The notes under the pieces: model-generated
Told to the model about the DNA's origin: nothing
The model's input: the letters and a program-made list of their open reading frames with translations, nothing else
Database searches by the model: none
Program-made: the position numbers and the translations under genes
Origin: CADCVT01 sp035940955
GTDB lineage: Bacteria > Actinomycetota > Thermoleophilia > Solirubrobacterales > Solirubrobacteraceae
Reading direction: 5' to 3'
Assembly (NCBI GenBank): GCA_035940955.1
Contig: DASZEJ010000129.1
Span: 1 to 64,000 of the forward strand
DNA: 64,000 bases
Shown here: one piece after another, positions 33,993 to 43,600 of the stretch
Position numbering within the stretch: the first letter of the stretch is position 1
How the letters are laid out: each line of letters starts with the position of its first letter

Positions 33993-34631
33993 GTGGGGGA
34001 CCTGGTTTCGCTGGCGGACGCGAGGGTGGCCCGGAAGGACGGGTCCGGTCCCGCGCGCGAGCGCGCGAGCGCGCGTGCGCCACGCGTGACGTTCTACTTC
34101 GACCTCAGCTCGCCGTTCACGTACCTGGCGGCCGAGCGCGTCGACCGCCTGTTCGGAAGCCTCGTCTGGCGGCCGGTGCTCGAGGAGGCGCTCCAGGGCG
34201 TGTCGCCCTCGCCCGCGCTGGCCGAGGAGCGCGCCCAGACGCTCGGCCTGCCGCTCGTGTGGCCCGACCTCGGGCCGGCGTCGGTGCGCCCCGCGATGCG
34301 GGTCGCCTCGCTCGCCGCCGAGCAGGGCCGCGCCGCGCCGTTCGTGCTCGCGGCGACCCGGCTCGCGTTCTGCGGCGGGTTCGAGCTCGACCACCCCGAG
34401 GTGCTCGCCGAGGCGGCCGCCGCCGCGAACCTCGGGCTGGAGGAGTGCCTGCACGCCGCGGGCGACGTGAGCCGCGACGGCCCGATGGAGGAGGCCGCGC
34501 GCCGGCTGCTGGCGCACGGAGCCGACCGCCTGCCCGCCGTGCGGGTCGGGCGGCTGCTGTTCGCCGGCGAAGACCGCGTCGCGGAGGCCGCCGCCGCCGC
34601 GAGCGTGCCGGCGGCGCTGCGCGCGGTGTAG
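33993..34631 (+). CDS. DsbA/HCCA-isomerase-like thioredoxin-fold protein
   Basis: A 212-residue protein of the DsbA-like superfamily, closest in layout to kappa-class GST/2-hydroxychromene-2-carboxylate isomerase. The active site reads FYFDLSSPFTYLA with Ser where DsbA has CxxC, so it should use a thiol cofactor rather than its own disulfide. The helical insert (residues 75-165) and the C-terminal thioredoxin half (LPAVRVGRLLFAGED) follow. A GTG start at 33993 gives an unusual charged N-terminal extension of about 30 residues; a later start is possible. It is likely controlled by the divergent HxlR protein through the palindrome between them. Confidence 0.78.
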   Translation: MGDLVSLADARVARKDGSGPARERASARAPRVTFYFDLSSPFTYLAAERVDRLFGSLVWRPVLEEALQGVSPSPALAEERAQTLGLPLVWPDLGPASVRPAMRVASLAAEQGRAAPFVLAATRLAFCGGFELDHPEVLAEAAAAANLGLEECLHAAGDVSRDGPMEEAARRLLAHGADRLPAVRVGRLLFAGEDRVAEAAAAASVPAALRAV

Positions 34632-34678
34632 GGCCCTCGCGGCGACGGCGTCCCCGGCGCGCTGGCACCATCCCGGGG

Positions 34679-36214
34679 ATGCTGCAGCGAGCGCTGCGCG
34701 CCCTTCCCGTCCGGCTCGGCCCGCGGTACCCGCGGGCGCTGGTCGTCGCCGTCTTCATGTTCTCCTACCTGGTGGGCGGCTCCGGCGTCGGGCTGCTGGC
34801 GCTCTACCAGGACATGTCGGCGGGCGACGTGCTGCGCATCCTGCTCGCCGTGCTGGTGCTCGTCGTGATCGAGAACGCGGTCGCGACGACGTACGCGTTC
34901 AGGCTGCTGCGGCCGGCGGACCGGTGGCTGCAGGGCGACCGCAGCCCCGAGGCCGCGGCGCAGGCGTGGAAGGCGCTCGCCAACCTGCCGCTCGACTTCG
35001 TGGCGCGCGGCGGCTGGCCGGCGGTGGTCATGAACGTCATCCCGATCTCGGCGTTCGTGGCGTGGGAGCTCGACCTCGGCTTCGGCTCGTTCCTGATCGT
35101 CTGCGCGGGCGCCGCGGTGTGCCTGCTCTACGGCGTCCTCTTCCGCTTCTTCGCGCTCGAGCTGGCGATGCGGCCGCTGCTCGACGCCGCGTCGTGCGAC
35201 GTGCCCGACGGCGAGCAGCTCGCCGGCGCCCGCATCCCGCTGCGGTGGAAGCTGTTCTTCGCGCTGCCGGCGATCAACGTCGTGACCGGGGTGGCGGTGG
35301 CCGGGCTGTCGTCGGACCCGAGCAGCCTGGAGGACCTCGGGTGGCACGTCGCGGTCTCGGTGATCGTCGCGTTCTCGATCTCGCTCGAGCTGAGCCTGCT
35401 GCTGACCCGGTCGGTGCTCGACCAGATCGACGCGCTGCGGCACGGGACCGCGCGGGTCACCAAGGGCGACCTCGGCACCCGCGTGCCGGTGCTCGCGACC
35501 GACGAGACCGGCGACCTCGCCGCGTCGTTCAACACGATGCTCGCCGGGCTGGAGGAGCGCGACCGGATGCGCGAGGCGTTCGGCGAGTTCGTCGACCCGC
35601 GCGTCGTCGACCGCGTGCTCGAGCAGGGCACGACCGACCTGGAGGGCGAGGAGGTCGAGGTGTCGGTGCTGTTCCTCGACATCCGCGGGTTCACGGCGCT
35701 GGCCGAGCGCCGGTCGGCGCGCGAGGTCGTGCAGCGGCTCAACGTGTTCTACCGCCGGGTGGTCCCGGTGCTCGAGCGCCACGGCGGGCACGCGAACAAG
35801 TTCGTCGGCGACGGGGTGCTCGGCGTGTTCGGCGCGCCGCAGCGCCTGCCCGACCACGCCGATCGCGCGGTGCTCGCCGCGCTGCACATCGTCGAGGTCG
35901 TGCGCGACGCGTACGGCGACGGGCTGCGGATCGGCGTCGGCGTTAACTCCGGCCCCGTGCTCGCGGGCACGGTCGGCGGCGGCGGCCGGGTCGAGTTCAC
36001 GGTGATCGGCGACGCGGTGAACACCGCCGCGCGTGTCGAGGAGGTGACGCGGCTGACGGGCGACGACGTGCTCATCACCGAGGCGACGCGCCGGCTGCTG
36101 ACGCTGCCGTTCTGCGGCTTCGTCGAGCGGCCGACGATCGCGCTCAAGGGCAAGACCGAACGCGTGCGGCTGTACGCGCCGCTCGACGCGGCGGCCAGCG
36201 CGGTCAGCGCGTAG
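34679..36214 (+). CDS. Membrane-bound class III adenylate/guanylate cyclase with HAMP domain
   Basis: A 511-residue protein: six membrane helices (about residues 20-245), a HAMP linker (about 245-298), and a class III cyclase domain (about 325-500). Metal-binding D334 (LFLDIRGF) and D378 (VGDGVLG), base-reading K374 and D445 (TVIGDAVN), and the transition-state pair N448 and R452 (NTAARVE) are all present, so the domain should be active. The Lys/Asp pair points to ATP, hence cAMP. Six-helix cyclases of this kind sense membrane or lipid signals. A CRP-like site in the MCE promoter may be one target of its product. Confidence 0.92.
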   Translation: MLQRALRALPVRLGPRYPRALVVAVFMFSYLVGGSGVGLLALYQDMSAGDVLRILLAVLVLVVIENAVATTYAFRLLRPADRWLQGDRSPEAAAQAWKALANLPLDFVARGGWPAVVMNVIPISAFVAWELDLGFGSFLIVCAGAAVCLLYGVLFRFFALELAMRPLLDAASCDVPDGEQLAGARIPLRWKLFFALPAINVVTGVAVAGLSSDPSSLEDLGWHVAVSVIVAFSISLELSLLLTRSVLDQIDALRHGTARVTKGDLGTRVPVLATDETGDLAASFNTMLAGLEERDRMREAFGEFVDPRVVDRVLEQGTTDLEGEEVEVSVLFLDIRGFTALAERRSAREVVQRLNVFYRRVVPVLERHGGHANKFVGDGVLGVFGAPQRLPDHADRAVLAALHIVEVVRDAYGDGLRIGVGVNSGPVLAGTVGGGGRVEFTVIGDAVNTAARVEEVTRLTGDDVLITEATRRLLTLPFCGFVERPTIALKGKTERVRLYAPLDAAASAVSA

Positions 36215-36225
36215 CCTCCGGCGCC

Positions 36226-37860
36226 ATGTCGACCGAGACCTCCGCCGCCACGCTGCACGGCGGCCGCCTGATCGCCCGGCGCCTGAAGGCTCACGGCGTG
36301 ACGAAGCTGTTCACGCTGTCGGGCGGCCACCTGTTCTCGATCTACGACGGCTGCCGCGAGGAGGGCATCGACATCGTCGACGTGCGCCACGAGCAGAGCG
36401 CGGCGTTCGCGGCGGAGGGGTGGGCGAAGGTCACGCGGCAGCCGGGCGTCGCGGCGCTGACCGCCGGCCCGGGCGTCACGAACGGCATGAGCGCGCTCGC
36501 GTCGGCGCAGCAGAACAACTCGCCGATGCTCGTGCTCGGGGGCCGGGCGCCGGCGATGCGCTGGGGCCAGGGCTCGCTGCAGGAGATCGACCACGTGCCG
36601 TTCGTGCGGCCGCTCGTCAAGCTCGCGGCGACGGCCGACTCCACGGCGGAGATCCCCGGGCTGGTGGACGAGGCGCTGGCCGCGGCCGTGACGCCGTTCT
36701 CCGGCCCCGCGTTCCTCGACTTCCCGCTCGACCACGTCTTCATGGAGGCCCCCGAGCCGCCCGACGCCCCCGCGCTGCCGGAGCCGTGGACGGGACCGGC
36801 CGCCGAGGGCGTCGAGGCGGCCGCCGCGCTCCTGCGCGACGCCGAGCGCCCGGTGATCATGGCCGGGACGAACCTGTACTGGGGGCGCGGCGAGGAGGCG
36901 CTGCTGCGGCTGGCCGAGCGGCTGCGGATCCCCGTCTTCCTCAACGGCCTGGCCCGCGGCTGCGTGCCCGCCGACCACGAGCTCTCCTTCTCGCGCGCGC
37001 GGTCGGCGGGGCTGAAGGAGGCGGACGTCGCCCTGGTCGTCGGCGTGCCGATGGACTTCCGGCTCGGGTTCGGGCAGGCGTTCGGGGAGGACACCGAGAT
37101 CGTCGTCGTGCAGCCGGCCGAGCCGGCGCGCGACCACCCGCGGCGCGTGGCGGCCGAGCTGTACGGTGCGCTGCCCGCGACGCTGGAGGCGCTGGGGTCG
37201 GGCGCGTCCGTCGACCACGAGCCGTGGATCGCGCACCTGCGCGCGGTCGAGACGTCGAAGCGCGAGGCGGAGCGGGCCGAGCTGGACGACGACCGCTCCC
37301 CGCTCCATCCGATGCGGGTCTACCGCGAGCTGGCGGCGGTGCTCGACCGCGACGCGATCGTCATCGGCGACGGCGGCGACTTCGTGTCGTTCGCGGGGCG
37401 CGTGGTCGACACGTACCAGCCGGGGTGCTGGCTCGACCCGGGGCCGTTCGGCTGCCTGGGCAGCGGCCCGGGCTACGCGCTCGCCGCGAAGCTCGCGTTC
37501 CCCTCGCGGCAGGTGGTCCTCCTGCTGGGGGACGGAGCCTTCGGCTTCGCGGGGATGGAGTTCGACACGCTCGCGCGCCACGGCGTCGGGGTGGTGGGCG
37601 TGATGGGCAACAACGGGATCTGGGCGCTGGAGAAGCACCCGATGGAGTTCCTGTACGGCTACAGCGTCGCCGCCGACCTCGTGCCCGAGCGCCGCTACGA
37701 CCAGGCGGTCGAGGCGCTCGGCGGGCACGGCGAGCTCGTGCGCGCGCCGGCGGAGCTGCGTCCGGCGCTGGAGCGGGCGCTCGCGGCGGGGAGGCCGGCG
37801 CTCGTGAACGTGCTCACCGACCCGACCGTCGTGTATCCCCGCCGATCGAACCTGGCCTGA
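36226..37860 (+). CDS. ThDP-dependent acetolactate-synthase-like enzyme
   Basis: A 544-residue enzyme of the IlvB/benzoylformate-decarboxylase superfamily. The catalytic Glu of the ThDP-activating site is in DVRHEQSAAFAAEG (about residue 51), GPGVTNGMSALASA follows, and the C-terminal GDG-N26-NN cofactor motif appears as LLGDGAFGF ... VMGNN. Members join or cleave 2-oxo acids. No ilvN/ilvC genes are near, so classic branched-chain synthesis is unlikely; a glyoxylate carboligase or oxalyl-CoA-type role is equally possible. TAGCCT (36212-36217) lies 8 nt before the ATG, suggesting a leaderless mRNA. A strong terminator follows. Confidence 0.88.
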   Translation: MSTETSAATLHGGRLIARRLKAHGVTKLFTLSGGHLFSIYDGCREEGIDIVDVRHEQSAAFAAEGWAKVTRQPGVAALTAGPGVTNGMSALASAQQNNSPMLVLGGRAPAMRWGQGSLQEIDHVPFVRPLVKLAATADSTAEIPGLVDEALAAAVTPFSGPAFLDFPLDHVFMEAPEPPDAPALPEPWTGPAAEGVEAAAALLRDAERPVIMAGTNLYWGRGEEALLRLAERLRIPVFLNGLARGCVPADHELSFSRARSAGLKEADVALVVGVPMDFRLGFGQAFGEDTEIVVVQPAEPARDHPRRVAAELYGALPATLEALGSGASVDHEPWIAHLRAVETSKREAERAELDDDRSPLHPMRVYRELAAVLDRDAIVIGDGGDFVSFAGRVVDTYQPGCWLDPGPFGCLGSGPGYALAAKLAFPSRQVVLLLGDGAFGFAGMEFDTLARHGVGVVGVMGNNGIWALEKHPMEFLYGYSVAADLVPERRYDQAVEALGGHGELVRAPAELRPALERALAAGRPALVNVLTDPTVVYPRRSNLA

Positions 37861-37890
37861 GCCGGCGGGCGGGCGGGCGGGCGCCGAAAT

Positions 37891-37920
37891 GGAAACCGCC
37901 CCCCGAGGGGGGCGGCTTCC
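37891..37920. terminator. Bidirectional hairpin terminator
   Basis: CCGCCCCCC-GA-GGGGGGCGG with outer GGAA/TTCC pairs gives a stem of 9 perfect GC pairs plus 4. It lies 30 bp after the ThDP enzyme stop, in a convergent gap, and could end transcripts from both sides. The T-tract is weak, as is common at this GC. Confidence 0.75.
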
Positions 37921-37975
37921 GAAGTGGCCCCGTCAGGACGGGCAGGGGTACGTGCCTTGAAAGGGCCGATGGGTC

Positions 37976-38018
37976 GGTCGAGCGGCGGGAGGCGCCGTCT
38001 ATGCGGCTTCGCTCGACC
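37976..38018. other. Long stem-loop in the convergent gap
   Basis: GGTCGAGCG (37976-37984) pairs perfectly with CGCTCGACC (38010-38018) around a 25-nt loop. The word CTATGCGGC occurs twice beside it. The gap 37861-38132 otherwise holds no credible gene. It may be a structured 3' UTR, a small RNA or a decayed repeat; I could not match it to a known RNA family. Confidence 0.35.
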
Positions 38019-38132
38019 TATGCGGCCGGTTGGAGCAATGCTCTTCCCCAGCCGCGAACGAGTATCGATCGATCCTGCCGCGGTTCCCATCGAACATTCG
38101 TCGAGTCGCGGTTGAGAAAGTCGGTACGTGCG

Positions 38133-39998
38133 CTATTGCGCAGCGCTCCGCCGCAGGGCGGCGCCGCGCAGGACGTCGTGCTCCGACACCTCGACCTCGT
38201 CCAGGCCGAACGCGCGCAGGACCTGGATGAGGATGGCGACCCCGGCGACGATCGTGGGGGCGCGGTCGGGGTGCAGGCCGGCGACGTTCCGGCGGTCGTC
38301 GTTCGGCATCTGGGCGAGCCGGGCCAGGAGTTCCTCCAGGCGGCCGAGGGGGATGCGGTGGCCGTGGACCTGCTGCGGGTCGTGGTGGGCGCTTCGCTCC
38401 CCCGCCTCCCGCCCCGGATTGCACAGGTCGATCGCGCCCGCCGACGTCGCGGTGCCCGCGACGGCGATCGCGGTGTGGACGGAGTCGCGGACGCTGTCCG
38501 GCACCTCGTTCTCGACGGTCTGCCGGACCTCGCTCGCGAGCGCGCCCAGCTCGTCCGGGTGCGGCGGGTCGGAGTGCAGGTGGCGCTCGGTCTGGCGCAC
38601 GACCCCGACCTGCATCGAGACGTGGAAGGAGACGTCGTCCGCGTGCCCGACCACGACCTCGGTCGAGCCGCCGCCGATGTCCACGACCGCAAGCTCCGTG
38701 TCGCCCGGCCGCGTGGCGCGCTCGCTCGTGGCGCCCAGGAAGGTCAGGGCGGCCTCCTCGTCGCCGTCGATCGTGTGGGCGTCGAGGCCGTAGCGGTCGC
38801 GGACGGCCTGGGTGAACTCCGCGCCGTTCGCGGCGTCGCGGACGGCGCTGGTCAGCACCGCGGTCGTCGTGTCGGCGCGGTGCGCGTCGATCTGGGCGCG
38901 GTAGTCGTCGAGGACGGCGAAGACGCGGTCCATCGCCTCCCCGGCGAGCGCGCCGGTCGAGTCCACCCCCTGCCCGAGCCTCGTTACGCGAGACTCGCGG
39001 GCCAGCTCGTTCGCGATCCGGCCGTCGTGGACGTCGGCGATGAGCAGGCGGGTGGAGTTCGTTCCGATGTCGACGACGGCGACGCGCATGGCCGGGCGCG
39101 GCGGAGGCGACCCAGCGGGGTGCGGCAGCGGTCGCCCCTCCAGGCCGGCCAGGAGGTTGTCCACGGCGAGGTCGGCCATGCGCTCGCGGGTGGTGTGGGT
39201 GGCCGAGCCGATGTGGGGGACGACGAGGGCGGTCGGGGTCTCGTAGAGGGGGTGGTCGGGCGGGAGCGGCTCGGGGTCCGTGACGTCGAGGGCGGCGCCG
39301 CCGATGGCGTTCGCCTGCAGCGCCCGCGTCAGCGCGTCCGTGTCGACCAGCCCCCCGCGCGCGGTGTTCACCAGGATCGCGGTCGGCTTCATGGCGGCGA
39401 GGGCGGCGGCGTCGACGAGGTGCTTCGTCTCGCTCGTGAGCGGGGCATGGAGCGAGACCACGTCCGCTTCCTTCAGGGCCTCGTGGAGAGGCGTCTCCCG
39501 CGTGACCGCGACGACGCGCATCCCGAACGCCTCCGCGCGCCGCGCGACCGCCCGCCCGATCCGCCCGAACCCGACGACGGCGAGCGTGGCGCCGCGAAGC
39601 TCCATCCCCAGCCACCCGGCGGGCTCCCACGTATGCCAGTTCCCGGCGCGGGCGTCCTGCGCCGCTTGGGGAAGGTTGCGGGCCGCGGCGAGGATCAGCG
39701 CGAAGGCGAGGTCGGCCGTCGCGTCGGTGAGCACCCCGGGCGTCGTCCCGACGACGATGCCCCGCTCGCGCGCCGCGTCGAGGTCGACGTTGTCCGCCCC
39801 GACGGCGTAGTTCGAGATCACCCTGAGCTTCGGCGCTCGTTCGAGGAGCCCGCCGTCGACCCGATCAGTCAGCAGGCACAGCAGCCCCTCCGCCCCGGCG
39901 ATGTGCTCGTCGACGCCGCCGGTCACCACGTCGTGCACGGCCGCCAGCCGGTCCAGCGCGGGGAAGGGCAGAGGTCGAGTGACGAGGACGCGAGCCAT
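38133..39998 (-). CDS. Fusion of D-2-hydroxyacid dehydrogenase with Ppx/GppA phosphatase
   Basis: A single 621-codon reading frame with two complete enzymes. Residues 1-297: D-2-hydroxyacid dehydrogenase (glyoxylate/hydroxypyruvate reductase type) with the NAD motif GFGRIG (143-148), R214 in NTARGG, E243 in DPEP and H262 in PHIGSAT. Residues 304-621: Ppx/GppA exopolyphosphatase/pppGpp phosphatase with VVDIGTNSTRLLIAD and VDIGGGSTEVVVG. The linker AGSPPPRPA is short and Pro-rich, and no stop codon separates them. M304 could start a separate Ppx, but no Shine-Dalgarno precedes it. Either it is a real fusion or the stop codon was lost. Other bacteria normally keep the two genes apart. Confidence 0.85.
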   Translation of the reverse strand: MARVLVTRPLPFPALDRLAAVHDVVTGGVDEHIAGAEGLLCLLTDRVDGGLLERAPKLRVISNYAVGADNVDLDAARERGIVVGTTPGVLTDATADLAFALILAAARNLPQAAQDARAGNWHTWEPAGWLGMELRGATLAVVGFGRIGRAVARRAEAFGMRVVAVTRETPLHEALKEADVVSLHAPLTSETKHLVDAAALAAMKPTAILVNTARGGLVDTDALTRALQANAIGGAALDVTDPEPLPPDHPLYETPTALVVPHIGSATHTTRERMADLAVDNLLAGLEGRPLPHPAGSPPPRPAMRVAVVDIGTNSTRLLIADVHDGRIANELARESRVTRLGQGVDSTGALAGEAMDRVFAVLDDYRAQIDAHRADTTTAVLTSAVRDAANGAEFTQAVRDRYGLDAHTIDGDEEAALTFLGATSERATRPGDTELAVVDIGGGSTEVVVGHADDVSFHVSMQVGVVRQTERHLHSDPPHPDELGALASEVRQTVENEVPDSVRDSVHTAIAVAGTATSAGAIDLCNPGREAGERSAHHDPQQVHGHRIPLGRLEELLARLAQMPNDDRRNVAGLHPDRAPTIVAGVAILIQVLRAFGLDEVEVSEHDVLRGAALRRSAAQ

Positions 39999-40014
39999 GG
40001 GTAGAGCCTGCCGT

Positions 40015-40155
40015 ATGGAGACGCAGGACAACCGAGACGAGCAACTCGAGAGCCAGCCCGACGAGACCCCGGAGGAGTTCGCCGAGAAGGTGGAGAACGA
40101 CCCCTCGACGGCAAGCTCCGGCGACGACGAGCTCGAGCAGGTCCGAGGCGGATAG
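40015..40155 (+). CDS. Very small acidic protein
   Basis: A 46-residue, strongly acidic and hydrophilic peptide (METQDNRDEQLE... ending ELEQVRGG), probably disordered. ATG 40015 is only 16 bp from the divergent dehydrogenase start. It stands 2 bp before another small gene, and the two have coding-like composition. No family is recognised. Moderate doubt remains because no clear ribosome binding site is present. Confidence 0.5.
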   Translation: METQDNRDEQLESQPDETPEEFAEKVENDPSTASSGDDELEQVRGG

Positions 40156-40157
40156 CG

Positions 40158-40382
40158 GTGCCATTGCTCGCCGACATCCTCATCCTCGCCCAGGAGCGCG
40201 GCACCCAGGAGCCACCCGACGAAGGCATCGGAATCGGCCTCATCATCGCCGGCTTCCTCATCTTCCTCCTCGTAGCGGCCCTGATCCTCATGGCGTTCCG
40301 CATGTACTCGAGGCGGACGGGAGAGACAGGCCCGGACCGCGAGCCGCACAAGCCGGGGCACGTGGGGAGGCTGGGGGACTGA
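40158..40382 (+). CDS. Small single-pass membrane protein
   Basis: A 74-residue protein with one strong membrane helix (about residues 25-47: GLIIAGFLIFLLVAALILMA) and a charged cytoplasmic tail rich in Arg, Pro and Gly. GTG start 2 bp after the stop of the 46-residue acidic peptide, so both are likely translated from one message. Function unknown; such proteins often modulate a membrane partner. Confidence 0.6.
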   Translation: MPLLADILILAQERGTQEPPDEGIGIGLIIAGFLIFLLVAALILMAFRMYSRRTGETGPDREPHKPGHVGRLGD

Positions 40383-40428
40383 GCCGCGGCGCGCGGCGCG
40401 CGCGGGCGCGGAGCGACCCTCGGGCCCC

Positions 40429-40458
40429 TTGCCGCCGAACGCGACCCAGCGCTATACT
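40429..40458 (+). promoter_or_regulatory. Promoter of the initiator tRNA gene
   Basis: TTGCCG (40429-40434), an 18-nt spacer, TATACT (40453-40458), which puts the start of transcription just before the tRNA at 40472. Consensus-like for a housekeeping sigma factor. Confidence 0.6.
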
Positions 40459-40471
40459 CCGCCGTCCACGC

Positions 40472-40545
<74 letters not shown>

Positions 40546-40553
40546 CTCAACAG

Positions 40554-40579
40554 AAGGCCCGCAACCGCGGGCCTTTCTT
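40554..40579 (+). terminator. Rho-independent terminator after tRNA-fMet
   Basis: AAGGCCCGC (40554-40562), loop AACC, GCGGGCCTT (40567-40575), then TCTT. A 9-bp perfect stem 8 nt after the tRNA. Clear in sequence. Confidence 0.85.
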
Positions 40580-40641
40580 GTACTCGCAGCCCTCTTCCTG
40601 GATGGGCCCGTGGCCTCAATGCGGTCTTATTTCCGCGGCTC

Positions 40642-43600
40642 TCACGACGAGCCCAGGAACGCCTGCCGCGCGAGGTTCTCGATCTCATGCGAGTCGATTC
40701 CGCCCTCCTCCGTCGACCAGACGAGCGTCCCTGAGGCACCGCCGCCCTCCGTCCACGGGAGAATGTCGTGGTCGCGGTACCACCCGAGCTTCGCCTCCCA
40801 ATCGGCGCGGTATCCGGCGAGGTCCAGCATGCCCAGATGCTCCCAGTAAGCGGGCGGTCCGCTGGACCGGCGAATCGTGAAGTCCGGCTCCCGCACCGTG
40901 CCATCAGGCATCCGCAGGAGCTCCTCGTACGTGTACTCGACGCCGAGGTCGCGGAGCGTGTTCGCCACGATCACCTCGGACTTCGAGCGCATAAGTTCCT
41001 CGTTTCGGGAGCGGTGGACATGAGAACCGTCGAGGATCCGCCCCTCCGGTGTCATGAACGGGTCGGGCGGCCGGAACAGGCAGGTCAGGCGCCGGGCGGT
41101 CTCGGATCGCGCGGGATCCGAGAGCTCGAGAAGCTCCATCGGCTCGCCCTGCACCAGCAGCACCGCGCGACCGCGGTGGCGCGTGGATGCGGTGTAAAGC
41201 AACTCGGGCGACAGCAACGCGGACGGCTTCGGCACGACGACAAACGTCGTCTCGAACTGCGATCCCTGAGCCTTGTGGACGGTGATCGCGTATGCGACGT
41301 CCAGGAGGTCTGCGCGATCGGACTCGCGGTTCAGCTCGTTTTCCCAGAACGTGAACCGCAAACCCGGCTGCGTGGAGAACTCGAGCCACAGTCCGATGGC
41401 AGCTCCGTTCTTCTTCGGCCAGCCGACCGCGATGCCGATCTCGCCGTTCGCGACGTCGCTGTCGACGTCTTCGCCGGTGGCGATGCGCCGCGCCCCGCGG
41501 GGGTGGTTCGCGACGCACATCACTTTGTCGTGAAAGAGGACCTCGCCTGGGCCCATTGGGTCCGGCAGCGCGACGGTCTGCCGGGCGCGTGCGGCATCAC
41601 CGGACCGCCACGTCCGCCGAATCATCCGGTTGAGCCCGACGACGCCGCCCGGTCGCGATCGAACCGGGCTCAGGATCTGCCACAGCTCGGCGCCGCGGCC
41701 TGCGGTGCCGAACTCGAAGGAGACGCCGCGAGGGCCGTCCGTGGCCCCGAGCGAACGCTTCAACGCGTCGGCGTCGCCGTTCCCGAGCTGGAGGCTGCTG
41801 TCGTTGCGAAGGATGTCCGCGATCTTTTCGTGGAGATCATCCTCGTCGCTCCACGAGATCACACTGACGGTGCCGTCACCGCCACCGGAGACCACCCGGG
41901 CCCAGGCCTGATCGGCGCCCGCGGGGGTGGCGTCCGCGGCGAAGCACGCCGCGACCGCGGCGTCGTCACGGGCGCCGGCGGCGCCGTCGCGTGCCCGCTG
42001 ACGACGGCCGATCGTGAGCTCGGCCACCCCGCCACCCGACTCGGGCGCCGCGGTCGCCCGAAGGTGCGCGACCAGATCGGCGAAAGGCCGGCCCGCGCCG
42101 ATCGGCGGCAACTGCCGGTGGTCGCCGCACAAGATCAGCCGCTCGGGCGCGCGGAGCGACTCAATCAGCGCCGCGAGCATCTCCTCCGTGAGCATGGACG
42201 CTTCGTCGACGATCACCGTGCGAACGCCGCCGAACCGCATGCCGTCCCTGTTCAGGAAGTAGCCACGCTCCCAGGTCCACCGTTCAGCCTTCTTCAGGAA
42301 CTGCGCCAGCGTCCGCGCCTGTGCCCCCGCCTTGTCCCCTAGTTGAACGCGCGCCTTGCCCGTCGGCGCTAGCAGGAGGACGTTGCCAGCGATGGTCGGA
42401 TCGGAGCAGAGCGCGCGCAACATTGTGGTCTTGCCCGTGCCGGCCGGCCCGACCAGTGCGGCGATGCGCGACCGCGCGAGCGTCGCAAGCGCTGCGGCCT
42501 TCTCCTTCCGGGCTCGCACCTCGAGGTCCAGCTCTGGATCGCCAGACGGTGGCAACTCCTCGTCGATGGCGCCGTCGATGAGCGCGTCCCAGGAGGCGCT
42601 CGCCGCCAGAGGACCATCGTCGATACGCCCTCGAACCTCTCCCGCTATGACGTCCGTGACCGCCGCCAGACGATCCAGTTGCCACGCACGGCCGCGACCT
42701 TCCGCTACGGCTCGCTCGAGGAGCACAGGCTCAAACTCCTCGGCGGCCAGCTCGAACTGGTCGGTCGTCGGGTCGCAGCGCGGGTCGAGGTCTACCTTCG
42801 CGAGGCGCTTGCGGAGGCCTGCCTCATCGAGCAGCGTATGGCCCTCGTCAGTGGCCTTCTCGAGGACGGCTACGGACGCGGCACGGATGCGGCGGTCATC
42901 CACCGACTCCTCGACCGGCTCGGGAAGCGGGTCGTAGTCGAGCGCGGCTCGGGCTGCGGCGTCCCGCGGGAAGAGGCCGCGATCGATCGTGCGGAACCCG
43001 ACCGCGTCCCTGGCGGCACGATCGAGCTCGTAGGCCAGGTACGGGTTCTCGAGGACCTCCCGCGGCGCGACCGGCCGCGTGTCGCGGTCGAAGAGCCGAC
43101 GTGCCTGCGGCGACGAGAGCGCGAAGCGCGAGAGCAAGCGAACGAGGTCGTACTCGTCCGCGCTGCCACGAAGGCGTTCCCATCGCTTGCGGCTCATGCG
43201 GCCGAGCAGGCCAGCGGCCGGGCCACGGCCGCGCGTCGCACCATCGACGGCCTGTTCGAGCGCCGGCCACGGATTCGCCGAAGGGTCTGTCATCGACTTG
43301 AGCACGCGGTAGGCGAGCACCGGCCCGCGCTCCAAGCCTGCAGCCGCCAAGACAGGGCCCATGCCGGGATAGGCGCCGCGTGCCTCCCATGCCTCCGCGA
43401 CGCGGTCGCCGAGCCAGTCAGCGACCTGGTCCCACGGCCCGTCAACGACACCGGGGAGGAGGTCGACAGCGCGAGCGAGTTCGGTGAGTGCGGCGATCGC
43501 AGCGTCGTGCTCGACCCGCTCCGTGACGTAGGAGAACTCGTCGAAGTGGTCGGCCGGCGCGACGGCCACGAACGGGTCCAGGTCCGCGCCCTGCAGAGCC

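Noticed and set aside
37864..37883. GGCG-repeat run as a repeat element or CRISPR-like array
   Set aside because: It is a short simple-sequence run; no spaced repeats of CRISPR type were found anywhere in the window.
38087..39089. Separate ppx gene starting at the internal ATG 39089
   Set aside because: Kept as an alternative only: the ATG has no Shine-Dalgarno and the upstream frame is open without a stop, so one fused gene is the simpler reading.
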